DNA of 12,853 bases, from contig SKXU01000018.1 of assembly GCA_007128245.1 (NCBI GenBank), positions 1 to 12,853 of the forward strand, written 5' to 3'. The position numbers were made by a program, and so were the translations under genes. A model generated the notes under the pieces. That model saw only the letters and a list, made by a program, of their open reading frames with translations, ran no database searches and was not told where the DNA came from. Shown in pieces: positions 5,394 to 11,540 of the stretch (positions within the stretch are counted from its first letter, which is position 1; every line of letters begins with the position of its first letter). This DNA is from Candidatus Woesearchaeota archaeon. Lineage in GTDB: Archaea; Nanobdellota; Nanobdellia; Woesearchaeales; SKIA01.

Positions 5394-7571
5394 TTATTCC
5401 TCAAATCGGCGAGAAAACACAGCGTGAAGTTCCTCTGCTTTTTTCTTCCCCACGCCCTCAACTTGTTTGAGGTCATCCACAGAGGCGTTAATAAGCCCTT
5501 TAAGGGAGCCAAAACGAGCAAGGAGTTTAGGAGCGAGCACAGGACCAACGTTCGGGAGCGCAGCAACCACTCCAAGAAGTTCTTCTTGCAAAGAAGAGCC
5601 ACGAGAAATACCGACAACGGCCTGGTCAATACCACCATCCTTTTCTCTCTTCGCAATAATATGTAAGAGCGCAGCAGTATCCTTGGCATTTTGCGTGACA
5701 AGAATAGGAATACCAAACGAGACACTGATTGCTGAGAAGGCACCCCGAATCGCATTAGGATGTACGTTACGCTGAGCATACCAATTCGTCCCCTCAACCA
5801 CAAGAAGGGGTCGTTGATATTGTTTGAGATCGCGCAATTGAGATAGAAGTCTTCCGTCAAGAAGAGAATTCACAAAATCCTCTGACGTCTTAAACTCCAC
5901 ACAAACACGTTTTGAGAGCACATAATCACCCACAGGAAGCGCTTTGAGAACAAGATTGACGCCAAGATCCTGTAATTCTTTAAGTACGTGAGCGCCTTTT
6001 TCTCGCGTATCCGCCATGATGGTAAGCTCCTCTTCTTTCTCAAAGTCATCAAGCAACGTTTGATTTTTCGGCGCGGCAGGAGTAATGGTGGAAGCAAGGT
6101 TTTTGAGCGTGCGATACATGCGCTGCTCTTTATGATGCGCGCTCCATCGATACCCCTCATCACGAGTTCCTTTCGTAATAAGGATGGTCACTCGACCAGT
6201 CTCTTGCCGACCAGTCCGTCCGCGACGCTGAATCGTCCGAATGGCTGATGGGACTGGTTCGTAAAATAACACCAAGTCTACTGCAGGAATGTCAAGGCCT
6301 TCTTCCCCGACAGAAGTGGCCACGAGTACAGGAAACGCTCCGTGTCGAAACTCGCGTAGTAACTCTTTTTGCTCTTTTTGCGACAACCCAGTACCGCCTT
6401 TCTTTTGTTGTCCAACAAACAAACGAGCTTTCCCTTTCAGTGCAGACACAATAGTGAGTGCTTGGTCTCGGTATTGGTTGAAAACAATAATTTTTGCATC
6501 AGGATTCTTGGTAAGCTCCAACTTGATAATGCTAAGGAGTTTGGGAAGTTTCGGATGCTCAAATCCGCGTTCAGAAAGAGCTTGCGCTTTGAGCATGACA
6601 TGACGCACATCAGGGTCTGACATTAAGTTCGTCACCGCTTTAGACTGTCCTTTTGCTGCCTGACGCTGCATGTTATCGCAATAGGTTACAAGAGCATCAA
6701 CTCCCTGCGTCTCAAGAAGCTCAAGCGCGTGCTGAGCCTTCATGACCTCAGCAAGAATACTAATTGAGCGCCACACAAGTGGGTCGGGCTGTCCGGAGCG
6801 AATCTCTGCTTGCAATTCACGCTGCGCTCCTAGTAGTTGGGATTTATTCAAGAAAATGTCTTTGATGTGATTGTTCGCTTTGACTTGTGAGAGTCTGTTT
6901 TGAATTACTCGCTCAAGCACTTTTTTGAGTTCAACAAGCTCGAGAGGAAGGGTAACCTCATCATATTTCACCTCAATATCTTGCACGTAGGGAGCGACGT
7001 CAGGATCATCATAGCTTTTGACTTCCAGTTTTTCTATAGCACAATTATCAATGATTTCCTGAATGGACTCTTTATCAGAGCCAGGACTTGCGGTGAGGGA
7101 GAGGATACGCTCTCGTAGTGCTTGTTTTTGGTATTGTTTTGCAATGTACACATACGCATAATCGCCTGTTGCTCGGTGTGCTTCATCAATGATAAGCAAA
7201 GAAACATCTGCAAGAGAAATACGTGCGCCCAGCAAATCATTTTCAATCGTTTGCGGCGTTGAAAAAATAAAGGATGCACGGTCAAACTCTTGCTTTCTTT
7301 TCTCAGGAGCGATTTTTCCTGTGAGCACGGTGGAGAGCGATTGTGCATCAGGCAGGTACTTTGCGAAGGTGTCTGCGTGCTGATCAACAAGAGGTTTTGT
7401 GGGGGCGAGCATGAGAATCTTGCTTTGTGGATACTGCTTGAGGCGATGTTGGGCAAGCATCATTGCAATATGGGTTTTTCCCATGCCTGTCGGTAGCACA
7501 ACAAGGGTATTGTGCAAGGTCGCAGTACCAAGGATTGTTTGTTGGTATAAGCGCGGCTCAAAAGTACTCAT
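5394..7571 (-). CDS. hef: Hef-type fork helicase/XPF nuclease
   Basis: It is a stalled-fork and crosslink repair enzyme joining an SF2 helicase to an XPF/ERCC4 nuclease. Numbering is from the ATG at 7571 (725 aa). Helicase: PTGMGKT (27-33), DEAH (129-132), TASPG (160-164), an insert of about 200-345, EEGLDIPAVD and QRRGRTGR (448-455). Nuclease: MADTRE (D521), VGDYV (D549), VEFKT (E559, K561), then two C-terminal helix-hairpin-helix segments (about 672-718: LPNVGPVLAPKLL and VEGVGKKKAEEL). The canonical ERKT signature reads EFKT, so Arg is replaced by Phe while the acidic residues and Lys remain. The ATG at 7571 overlaps the upstream stop as ATGA and is preferred over a TTG at 7577; a TATA-like CTTAAAAC also lies 26 bp upstream. 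Confidence 0.93.
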   Translation of the reverse strand: MSTFEPRLYQQTILGTATLHNTLVVLPTGMGKTHIAMMLAQHRLKQYPQSKILMLAPTKPLVDQHADTFAKYLPDAQSLSTVLTGKIAPEKRKQEFDRASFIFSTPQTIENDLLGARISLADVSLLIIDEAHRATGDYAYVYIAKQYQKQALRERILSLTASPGSDKESIQEIIDNCAIEKLEVKSYDDPDVAPYVQDIEVKYDEVTLPLELVELKKVLERVIQNRLSQVKANNHIKDIFLNKSQLLGAQRELQAEIRSGQPDPLVWRSISILAEVMKAQHALELLETQGVDALVTYCDNMQRQAAKGQSKAVTNLMSDPDVRHVMLKAQALSERGFEHPKLPKLLSIIKLELTKNPDAKIIVFNQYRDQALTIVSALKGKARLFVGQQKKGGTGLSQKEQKELLREFRHGAFPVLVATSVGEEGLDIPAVDLVLFYEPVPSAIRTIQRRGRTGRQETGRVTILITKGTRDEGYRWSAHHKEQRMYRTLKNLASTITPAAPKNQTLLDDFEKEEELTIMADTREKGAHVLKELQDLGVNLVLKALPVGDYVLSKRVCVEFKTSEDFVNSLLDGRLLSQLRDLKQYQRPLLVVEGTNWYAQRNVHPNAIRGAFSAISVSFGIPILVTQNAKDTAALLHIIAKREKDGGIDQAVVGISRGSSLQEELLGVVAALPNVGPVLAPKLLARFGSLKGLINASVDDLKQVEGVGKKKAEELHAVFSRRFEE

Positions 7572-7966
7572 AAGCAAATAAGAGTGCAGTTGGTTTTAAG
7601 TGGTTTCGGGTGCATGTCCAGTGAGGACCAGTACACGGCAAGTAATGCCAGTGCGAGCATAACGAGCACAATAGCAAGGTAGGCCTGCCATGAAAGTACT
7701 TCTCCGAGGAGGAAAAAACCTGCCACGTTTGCAATCAAGAGTCCAAAAGCAGCAAAGACTGCTATTGTTTTTCCAAGCTCAAGCGTTGAGAAGATGTAGA
7801 GTTGACCAATCGTTGCTATTGTACGGATGAGCATGTACACCACAAACCACCAGCTCAGAAAGGCCTCTGGCGTAAAACCAAACCGAGACATATAGTAGCG
7901 GCCCATGAAGTCTGAGATACTAAACAAGAGTTGTGCACCAAGGGCAACTACGATTGGCCAGTTCAT
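7568..7966 (-). CDS. 4-TM EamA/EmrE-like half transporter
   Basis: A 132-aa integral membrane protein with four hydrophobic segments (about 3-20, 37-56, 63-85 and 88-110) and a short basic cytosolic tail. The segment ELGKTIAVFAAFGLLIANVA followed by FFLLGEVLSWQ is typical of one half of the drug/metabolite transporter superfamily, whose small members (EmrE) pair as dimers. The substrate is unknown. The start is the ATG at 7966: it lies 25-26 bp from a strong TATA box, whereas an earlier in-frame ATG at 7984 would fall upstream of the transcription start. Its stop overlaps the hef start by 4 bp (ATGA), so hef is probably co-translated from this promoter. Confidence 0.75.
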   Translation of the reverse strand: MNWPIVVALGAQLLFSISDFMGRYYMSRFGFTPEAFLSWWFVVYMLIRTIATIGQLYIFSTLELGKTIAVFAAFGLLIANVAGFFLLGEVLSWQAYLAIVLVMLALALLAVYWSSLDMHPKPLKTNCTLICL

Positions 7967-7987
7967 ACAAAGACATGCATTCACACC

Positions 7988-7995
7988 TTATATAA
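7988..7995 (-). promoter_or_regulatory. TATA box for the transporter-hef operon
   Basis: TTATATAA, preceded on the minus strand by TTTTATATAAGG, is centred 25.5 bp from the ATG at 7966. It is the clearest TATA box in the window. Confidence 0.65.
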
Positions 7996-8006
7996 AACAT
8001 GCTACT

Positions 8007-8096
8007 ATTAATTAGCTATATAGAAATTTACTATATAGTAAATTACTTTATCCAATATTCTTCTATATAGTAAACACCATATAGACAATAATTAAT
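8007..8096. repeat. AT-rich CTATATAG repeat array in a divergent intergenic gap
   Basis: Within the 173-bp gap between the transporter and aIF2-beta, CTATATAG occurs exactly at 8016-8023, 8031-8038 and 8063-8070, with a near copy (CCATATAG) at 8077-8084. Start-to-start spacings are 15, 32 and 14 bp, so the units fall into two pairs. ATTAATTA (8007-8014) and TAATTAAT (8089-8096) bracket the array. The rest of the window is much less AT-rich. It could be a cluster of binding sites, a set of TATA-like elements or a duplex-unwinding element; sequence alone does not decide. Confidence 0.6.
8025..8044. repeat. perfect 20-bp palindrome
   Basis: AATTTACTATATAGTAAATT equals its own reverse complement over all 20 bases and is centred on the second CTATATAG unit. 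It lies 42 bp beyond the transporter TATA box and 67 bp upstream of the aIF2-beta TATA box. Confidence 0.75.
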
Positions 8097-8110
8097 TCCT
8101 CTCCAAACAT

Positions 8111-8118
8111 TCTTAAAG
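8111..8118 (+). promoter_or_regulatory. TATA box for aIF2-beta
   Basis: TCTTAAAG is centred 25-26 bp before the ATG at 8140, implying a leaderless mRNA. Confidence 0.5.
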
Positions 8119-8139
8119 AACACGCCGTTCACACAGAGT

Positions 8140-8550
8140 ATGGATTACGCAGAACTCCTTGAGCGAGCAAAAAAACAACTGCCAGAAGTCACGAGCAGTT
8201 CAGAACGCTTTGAAATCCCAAACGTCAAAGGACACGTACAAGGAAACGCAACCATCATCTCAAACTTCGGACAAGTAGCAGACACGCTCAACAGACCAAA
8301 AACACACCTCCTAAAATTCCTCAATAAAGAACTCGCAGCAAAAGGCGTCATCAAAAAAGACCAATTCGCAATCTTCAACACCAAACTCCCAGCAACGCGT
8401 ATTAACGAGAAAATAACGCAATACGCAGAGACATTTGTCTTGTGTGAGAGCTGCGGAAAACCAGAAACAAAAATTGAGAAAGTCGGGCAAGCACTATTTA
8501 TCAAATGTCAAGCGTGCGGAGCAAAACACGCACTCAAACGAACGATTTAG
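8140..8550 (+). CDS. translation initiation factor aIF2 subunit beta
   Basis: It is the beta subunit of the heterotrimeric aIF2 that delivers initiator Met-tRNA to the small ribosomal subunit. It is 136 aa, the normal archaeal length. An N-terminal helix (MDYAELLERA) precedes the central alpha/beta domain (about 25-90; RFEIPNVK, ISNFGQVADTLNR, HLLKFLNKELAAKG, RINEKI), and a C-terminal zinc ribbon uses C102, C105, C123 and C126 (CESC and CQAC). The start is supported by the TATA box 26 bp upstream. It appears monocistronic: the following lipoprotein has its own TATA box. The CTATATAG array lies upstream and could influence it. Confidence 0.95.
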   Translation: MDYAELLERAKKQLPEVTSSSERFEIPNVKGHVQGNATIISNFGQVADTLNRPKTHLLKFLNKELAAKGVIKKDQFAIFNTKLPATRINEKITQYAETFVLCESCGKPETKIEKVGQALFIKCQACGAKHALKRTI

Positions 8551-8555
8551 AAAGA

Positions 8556-8564
8556 GTTTTAAAC
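8556..8564 (+). promoter_or_regulatory. TATA box for lipoprotein A
   Basis: GTTTTAAAC is centred 26 bp before the ATG at 8586, in the 35-bp gap after aIF2-beta. It favours this ATG over the one at 8581, which is followed at once by a stop. Confidence 0.5.
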
Positions 8565-8585
8565 CATGTATGAGAGATTGATGAC

Positions 8586-9194
8586 ATGAGAAACTTATAT
8601 TTACTGTTCTTCATCACCCTCCTCGCGCTTGGGGTAGGATGCCAAACAGCACCCGAAGAAACTCTGGAAGAACCGATCGAATTACCAGAAGAACTTCCTC
8701 CACAAGGCTTTGAAGTGAACAACGAATTCATCAGCCAAGAACAAATAGATGATATCGTAGCGCAACACAGAGCAGAAGGATCTGACATGTCAGAAGCAGA
8801 AATCAGACAATACCTCATTGAAACGACAGTGCTTCTACAAGAAGCACAACGAAGAGGAATCAGTGTACGTACAGAAGAAATCCAAGAGTACTACCCTAGA
8901 GATTTGCCTTTTCTAGCAGCCCTCACAGACCAACAATACGAAAGCTTCATTGAGCAACAACGACAAGAAAGAATATTTCTTTTACTCGGAATGCAACTCG
9001 TAGAAAGACCCGAGCAAAAACTCATTGATGATGTACGCATGACGTACGAAGAAGGTTTATTGGAAATGGGATACTCTGAAGAAGAAATAGAGGAACAAAT
9101 CTTGATGTACTTGATGAGAGACTTTGCAATGCTAGAAGTCTATGCGCTACAACAAGAACTGCTTGAGACCGCTAACGTCGTGGCGTATCCATAG
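8586..9194 (+). CDS. SurA-N-like lipoprotein (paralogue A)
   Basis: A 202-aa predicted lipoprotein. The signal peptide MRNLYLLFFITLLALGVGC ends in a lipobox with C19, and an acidic, Pro-rich linker follows (about 21-40). The helical body begins with EVNNEFISQEQI, resembling the start of SurA/PrsA chaperones (VNG..I). The helix QYLIETTVLLQEAQRR (75-90) is nearly the same as in the lipoprotein at 10871-11518. No parvulin (PPIase) domain is present, so only a chaperone or peptide-binding role on the outer membrane face can be suggested. The body is strongly acidic. Its 3' end overlaps the convergent Toprim gene by 23 bp. Confidence 0.75.
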   Translation: MRNLYLLFFITLLALGVGCQTAPEETLEEPIELPEELPPQGFEVNNEFISQEQIDDIVAQHRAEGSDMSEAEIRQYLIETTVLLQEAQRRGISVRTEEIQEYYPRDLPFLAALTDQQYESFIEQQRQERIFLLLGMQLVERPEQKLIDDVRMTYEEGLLEMGYSEEEIEEQILMYLMRDFAMLEVYALQQELLETANVVAYP

Positions 9195-9516
9195 AATTTC
9201 TTTGCACATAACGAAACAACCCCTCAATGTGCGAGAGCTCAGTATCAAACAACGCGTCACGAACTGCGTTGTCAACTTTCACGCCGCGAGAAGACAAATC
9301 CTTTCTGAGACGACCATAGAGTTCTTTCCCTTTCTTGTCAAGATCAGTTAAGATTTGCACGACATCACCTTTCTCAAACTGCTCAACAACAGCAAATAAC
9401 GGCCTATCAAGCTCAAAAATATGAGAGAACCCAAGCTGCTCTAATGCTATACGATCACGCTTGCCTTCAACAATAGTTGGGAGATGTCTTTTTTTAGCAA
9501 GCACGTCTTGAAGCAT
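9172..9516 (-). CDS. small Toprim-domain protein (RNase M5/primase-like)
   Basis: A 114-aa protein that is essentially one Toprim domain. The conserved Glu is E17 in TIVEGKRD (14-21) and the DxD pair is D58/D60 in ILTDLDKKGKEL (55-66); a SHIEGL motif lies at 95-100. Stand-alone Toprim proteins of this kind in archaea are usually annotated as RNase M5-like or small primase-like; the reaction is not established, but Mg-dependent nucleic-acid chemistry is expected. It follows the small acidic gene by 31 bp on the same strand, with no clear promoter or Shine-Dalgarno of its own, so it is probably co-transcribed. Its 3' end overlaps lipoprotein A. Confidence 0.8.
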   Translation of the reverse strand: MLQDVLAKKRHLPTIVEGKRDRIALEQLGFSHIFELDRPLFAVVEQFEKGDVVQILTDLDKKGKELYGRLRKDLSSRGVKVDNAVRDALFDTELSHIEGLFRYVQRNSMDTPRR

Positions 9517-9547
9517 ACACCGGAATAGCAGCTTGGGTTGAAAAAGA

Positions 9548-9736
9548 TTATGCGGCTAAGTAGCCGCGGATGAACCCTTCTTCTTCATCATTAATAGCGC
9601 TTGAGTACAAGAGATCTTCGTACACACTCATGGTGTCAGTGTCATCAAAGAGGTCCTCTTCTGATACACTGATTGTGTAGATTTCGTCTCGCTCAAACTC
9701 GTCTAGGTAATATGTTGTTTCACGTCGTTTATTCAT
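9548..9736 (-). CDS. small acidic protein of unknown function
   Basis: A 62-aa protein with a short basic N-terminus (MNKRRE) and a long Asp/Glu-rich middle (YYLDEFERDEIYT; EEDLFDDTD). It ends EEEGFIRGYLAA, which recalls small DPANN proteins with an acidic body and a terminal EEGF.RGY-type motif; this is memory, not a search result. No membrane segment or known fold is visible. It has the clearest Shine-Dalgarno in the window, AGGTGAT five bases before the ATG, and shares a TATA element with the divergent 7-TM gene. The adjacent downstream gene encodes a Toprim protein, so the acidic protein could mimic or bind nucleic-acid surfaces, but this is speculative. Confidence 0.65.
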   Translation of the reverse strand: MNKRRETTYYLDEFERDEIYTISVSEEDLFDDTDTMSVYEDLLYSSAINDEEEGFIRGYLAA

Positions 9737-9741
9737 GGTGC

Positions 9742-9748
9742 ATCACCT
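9742..9748 (-). promoter_or_regulatory. Shine-Dalgarno of the small acidic gene
   Basis: Minus-strand AGGTGAT matches the GGAGGTGAT anti-16S core and ends 5 nt before the ATG at 9736. With the predicted transcription start near 9749 the leader is only about 13 nt and consists mostly of this site, unlike the leaderless neighbours. Confidence 0.6.
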
Positions 9749-9770
9749 AACAACACTAAGGCTGAGCAGC

Positions 9771-9780
9771 AATATAAACT
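9771..9780. promoter_or_regulatory. shared bidirectional TATA element (acidic gene / 7-TM gene)
   Basis: AATATAAACT is centred 24-25 bp before the plus-strand ATG at 9800. Read on the minus strand as AGTTTATATT it predicts a start near 9749 for the acidic gene. A short inverted repeat (CTGAG 9762-9766, CTCAG 9779-9783) brackets it. No other AT-rich box lies in this 63-bp gap. Confidence 0.5.
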
Positions 9781-9799
9781 CAGAGAAACACTATTACAG

Positions 9800-10540
9800 A
9801 TGCAGCATCTAGAAACATCTTGCATAAGCCTTAAAAACCACTCTCAAGCAAGCAAGAATGTGCCAGACATCATCTCCACCCTAATAGGGCCTGAATGGTT
9901 CTACAGAGAAACCTCCCTAATTGATTTTATCACAGTAGTAGTGGTTATTGCCAGTGTGTTTATGAGCGGAAGCTACCGAACATACACCACAAAACAAAAA
10001 CGATACACCTTCTTTCAAACAGGATTCCTCCTTATTGCGCTAGCATATCTTCTGAAAGCAGGACTGAGTCTTTTGATGTATATGTATACAGAACAGACCG
10101 CCTCATGGCTAACACCAGAGATACTGTTCAGCTTCATCTTCATCCACCACCTACTCCTCCTCACAGGATTCTATCTCCTCTACGCCATCTACAACAAACA
10201 AACCCCAAGAGACATTATTTGGATACTAAGCCTACTGAGTATAATCACATGGATGTCAGTACAACGCGTAGCGGCCTTGCATACCACACTCTTTGTACTC
10301 CTCGCGCTCCTTACAAGCACCTTTATCGCTCAGCGGAGAAAAAACGCCATCACACGACTCCTCGCAGCAGGGTTTGTGACGTTATCAAGTAGCCAACTCA
10401 TATTCATCTTCAAACACCACACAGCACTATATATTATTGCAGAAGCGCTACAACTAATCGGATACCTCCTATTACTTATCGCACTCATCAAGATACGAAT
10501 CCATGGCAAAAAAAAGATCACGAACAGACATCATCCATGA
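9800..10540 (+). CDS. 7-TM membrane protein of unknown function
   Basis: A 246-aa protein with seven predicted membrane helices (about 40-58, 71-95, 108-131, 137-156, 158-177, 184-205 and 208-232), a soluble N-terminus of about 38 residues and a very basic C-terminal tail (KIRIHGKKKITNRHHP). No enzymatic motif or cofactor lysine is evident. Seven helices with a small cytosolic tail fit a sensor or scaffold. The last 38 bp overlap the winged-helix gene in another frame, so the two are probably translated from one mRNA and may act together. The ATG at 9800 lies at the expected distance from the shared TATA box. No family is recognised with confidence. Confidence 0.65.
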   Translation: MQHLETSCISLKNHSQASKNVPDIISTLIGPEWFYRETSLIDFITVVVVIASVFMSGSYRTYTTKQKRYTFFQTGFLLIALAYLLKAGLSLLMYMYTEQTASWLTPEILFSFIFIHHLLLLTGFYLLYAIYNKQTPRDIIWILSLLSIITWMSVQRVAALHTTLFVLLALLTSTFIAQRRKNAITRLLAAGFVTLSSSQLIFIFKHHTALYIIAEALQLIGYLLLLIALIKIRIHGKKKITNRHHP

Positions 10541-10775
10541 CATGCTCATGTACACCCACTCAAAACCCAACGGGGTCAAGCCAACACACCTGATGTACAA
10601 AGCAAACATGTCACACGCACAAATGCAACAGTACTTAGTAGACCTAGAAGAAAACGGATTCATGCAGCGAGTAGAAGAAAAAAGCGGGCAACGCATTCTT
10701 ATCACAGAAAAAGGAATTCTCTATTTGCAAAAAATTATTGAAATGAAAACTTTTGAAGAAGCATTCGGGCTATAA
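10503..10775 (+). CDS. archaeal winged-helix DNA-binding protein
   Basis: A 90-aa winged helix-turn-helix protein of the HTH_45-like archaeal type. A basic start (MAKKRSRTDIIHDML) precedes helix 2 and the recognition helix in KPTHLMYKANMSHAQMQQYL, followed by VDLEENGFM and a wing (RVEEKSGQRILITEKG). The C-terminal helix YLQKIIEMKTFEEAFGL is the kind that dimerises in this group. It probably regulates transcription. The start lies inside the 7-TM gene (38-bp overlap), and the lipoprotein B gene starts 95 bp downstream, so the likely targets include this cluster. No ligand domain is present; any signal would have to come from the membrane partner. Confidence 0.82.
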   Translation: MAKKRSRTDIIHDMLMYTHSKPNGVKPTHLMYKANMSHAQMQQYLVDLEENGFMQRVEEKSGQRILITEKGILYLQKIIEMKTFEEAFGL

Positions 10776-10786
10776 CAGGGAAAAAA

Positions 10787-10795
10787 CTTTTAAGT
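10787..10795 (+). promoter_or_regulatory. TATA box for lipoprotein B
   Basis: CTTTTAAGT is centred at 10791, predicting a start near 10817. That leaves a leader of about 54 nt before the ATG at 10871, unlike the leaderless genes around it. Confidence 0.45.
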
Positions 10796-10817
10796 AACGC
10801 CCCATTGGATGAATATA

Positions 10818-10858
10818 CGCCCGCATACAAAAGTGAGACATTCTCAAACCATTGGGCG
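10818..10858 (+). promoter_or_regulatory. possible structured 5' leader of lipoprotein B mRNA
   Basis: CGCCC (10818-10822) can pair with GGGCG (10854-10858), enclosing a second hairpin, TGAGA-cat-TCTCA (10834-10846). The outer stem begins right at the predicted transcription start. An unpaired AACAACAACATC follows up to the ATG, with no Shine-Dalgarno. It may control mRNA stability or translation; the stems are short, so chance is possible. Confidence 0.3.
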
Positions 10859-10870
10859 AACAACAACATC

Positions 10871-11518
10871 ATGATACGAAACAACATAGGAATCATGTTG
10901 CTTATGGGAGTAGCACTCCTCTTTGTAGCATGCCAAGCACCACCGGAAGCACCGACGACGACAACGCCAATAGAACCTCCTACCACGCCTGTAGAGACTC
11001 CACAAGAAGAAGTACAAGGAGTAACCGTCAACGGAGATGCAATCCCCGCTGAGCGCATCCAAGAAGTACAACAACAACTCGGCCAGTTCACAGGACAACA
11101 AATAAGTGCCGAACAAGCAACACAATACCTCATTGAAGAACTATTGCTCTTACAAGAAGCACAACGAAGAAATCTCGTGCCAAGCCAAACAGAAGTGGAA
11201 ACCGCAATTCAAAATCAACTCGCAATGCAAGAAGTAAGTCTTGAAGAATTCCAAGAAACGCTTCAACCTGGAGAGTACGAAAACATTATTGCTGAGCAAA
11301 CAAACCAGCTCTCAATACAAGCACTACAGCAAGACGTAACTCCTCAACCAACAGAAGAACAAATTGCTGAAGTCTACGAAGAAAACCAAGAATTGTTCGC
11401 GGACATAAGCGAGGAAGAAGCACGAGAGCAAATCATACAGTTCCTCAGTCAAGCGCAAAGCCAAGAAGCGCTAGCAGAACTGCTTGAAGAACTCTTTGCA
11501 AACGCAGACATACAATAA
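10871..11518 (+). CDS. SurA-N-like lipoprotein (paralogue B)
   Basis: A 215-aa predicted lipoprotein. The signal peptide MIRNNIGIMLLMGVALLFVAC has its lipobox cysteine at C21, and a Thr/Pro-rich linker follows (24-45). The SurA N-terminal-like chaperone fold starts at VTVNGDAIPAERI (51-63); QYLIEELLLLQEAQRR (85-100), VSLEEFQETL (122-131) and PTEEQIAEVYEENQELF (160-176) follow the SurA/trigger-factor-type helical order. There is no PPIase insert. Upstream in-frame starts (for example a TTG at 10805) would bury the signal peptide and are rejected. It is a paralogue of the protein at 8586 and lies downstream of the 7-TM/winged-helix pair. A role in folding or binding exported proteins on the cell surface is inferred only from the fold. 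Confidence 0.8.
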   Translation: MIRNNIGIMLLMGVALLFVACQAPPEAPTTTTPIEPPTTPVETPQEEVQGVTVNGDAIPAERIQEVQQQLGQFTGQQISAEQATQYLIEELLLLQEAQRRNLVPSQTEVETAIQNQLAMQEVSLEEFQETLQPGEYENIIAEQTNQLSIQALQQDVTPQPTEEQIAEVYEENQELFADISEEEAREQIIQFLSQAQSQEALAELLEELFANADIQ

Positions 11519-11519
11519 C

Positions 11520-11540
11520 GGGCGAAAGCCCTATTTTTTT
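11520..11540 (+). terminator. hairpin plus T-run terminator
   Basis: GGGC-GAAA-GCCC (11520-11531) is a 4-bp GC stem with a GNRA tetraloop, followed by TATTTTTTT (11532-11540). It lies directly after the lipoprotein B stop. The T-run overlaps the stop codon of the convergent surface-protein gene at 11539. Confidence 0.6.

Noticed and set aside
5390..5860. Minus-strand open frame of 156 codons in the hef 3' region
   Set aside because: It lies in another frame of the conserved nuclease/HhH part of hef; the hydrophobic Leu/Arg-rich product is a frame shadow.
7967..7984. Upstream ATG at 7984 for the transporter
   Set aside because: It is only about 4 bp from the TATA box, so it cannot be in the mRNA; the ATG at 7966 is at the right distance.
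8007..8096. CTATATAG array as a CRISPR or transposon end
   Set aside because: Units are 8 bp with unequal spacings of 14-32 bp, and no cas, transposase or target-site duplication is present.
10805..10870. N-terminal extension of lipoprotein B from a TTG at 10805
   Set aside because: It would put 22 polar residues before an obvious signal peptide and lipobox, and starts upstream of the predicted transcript.
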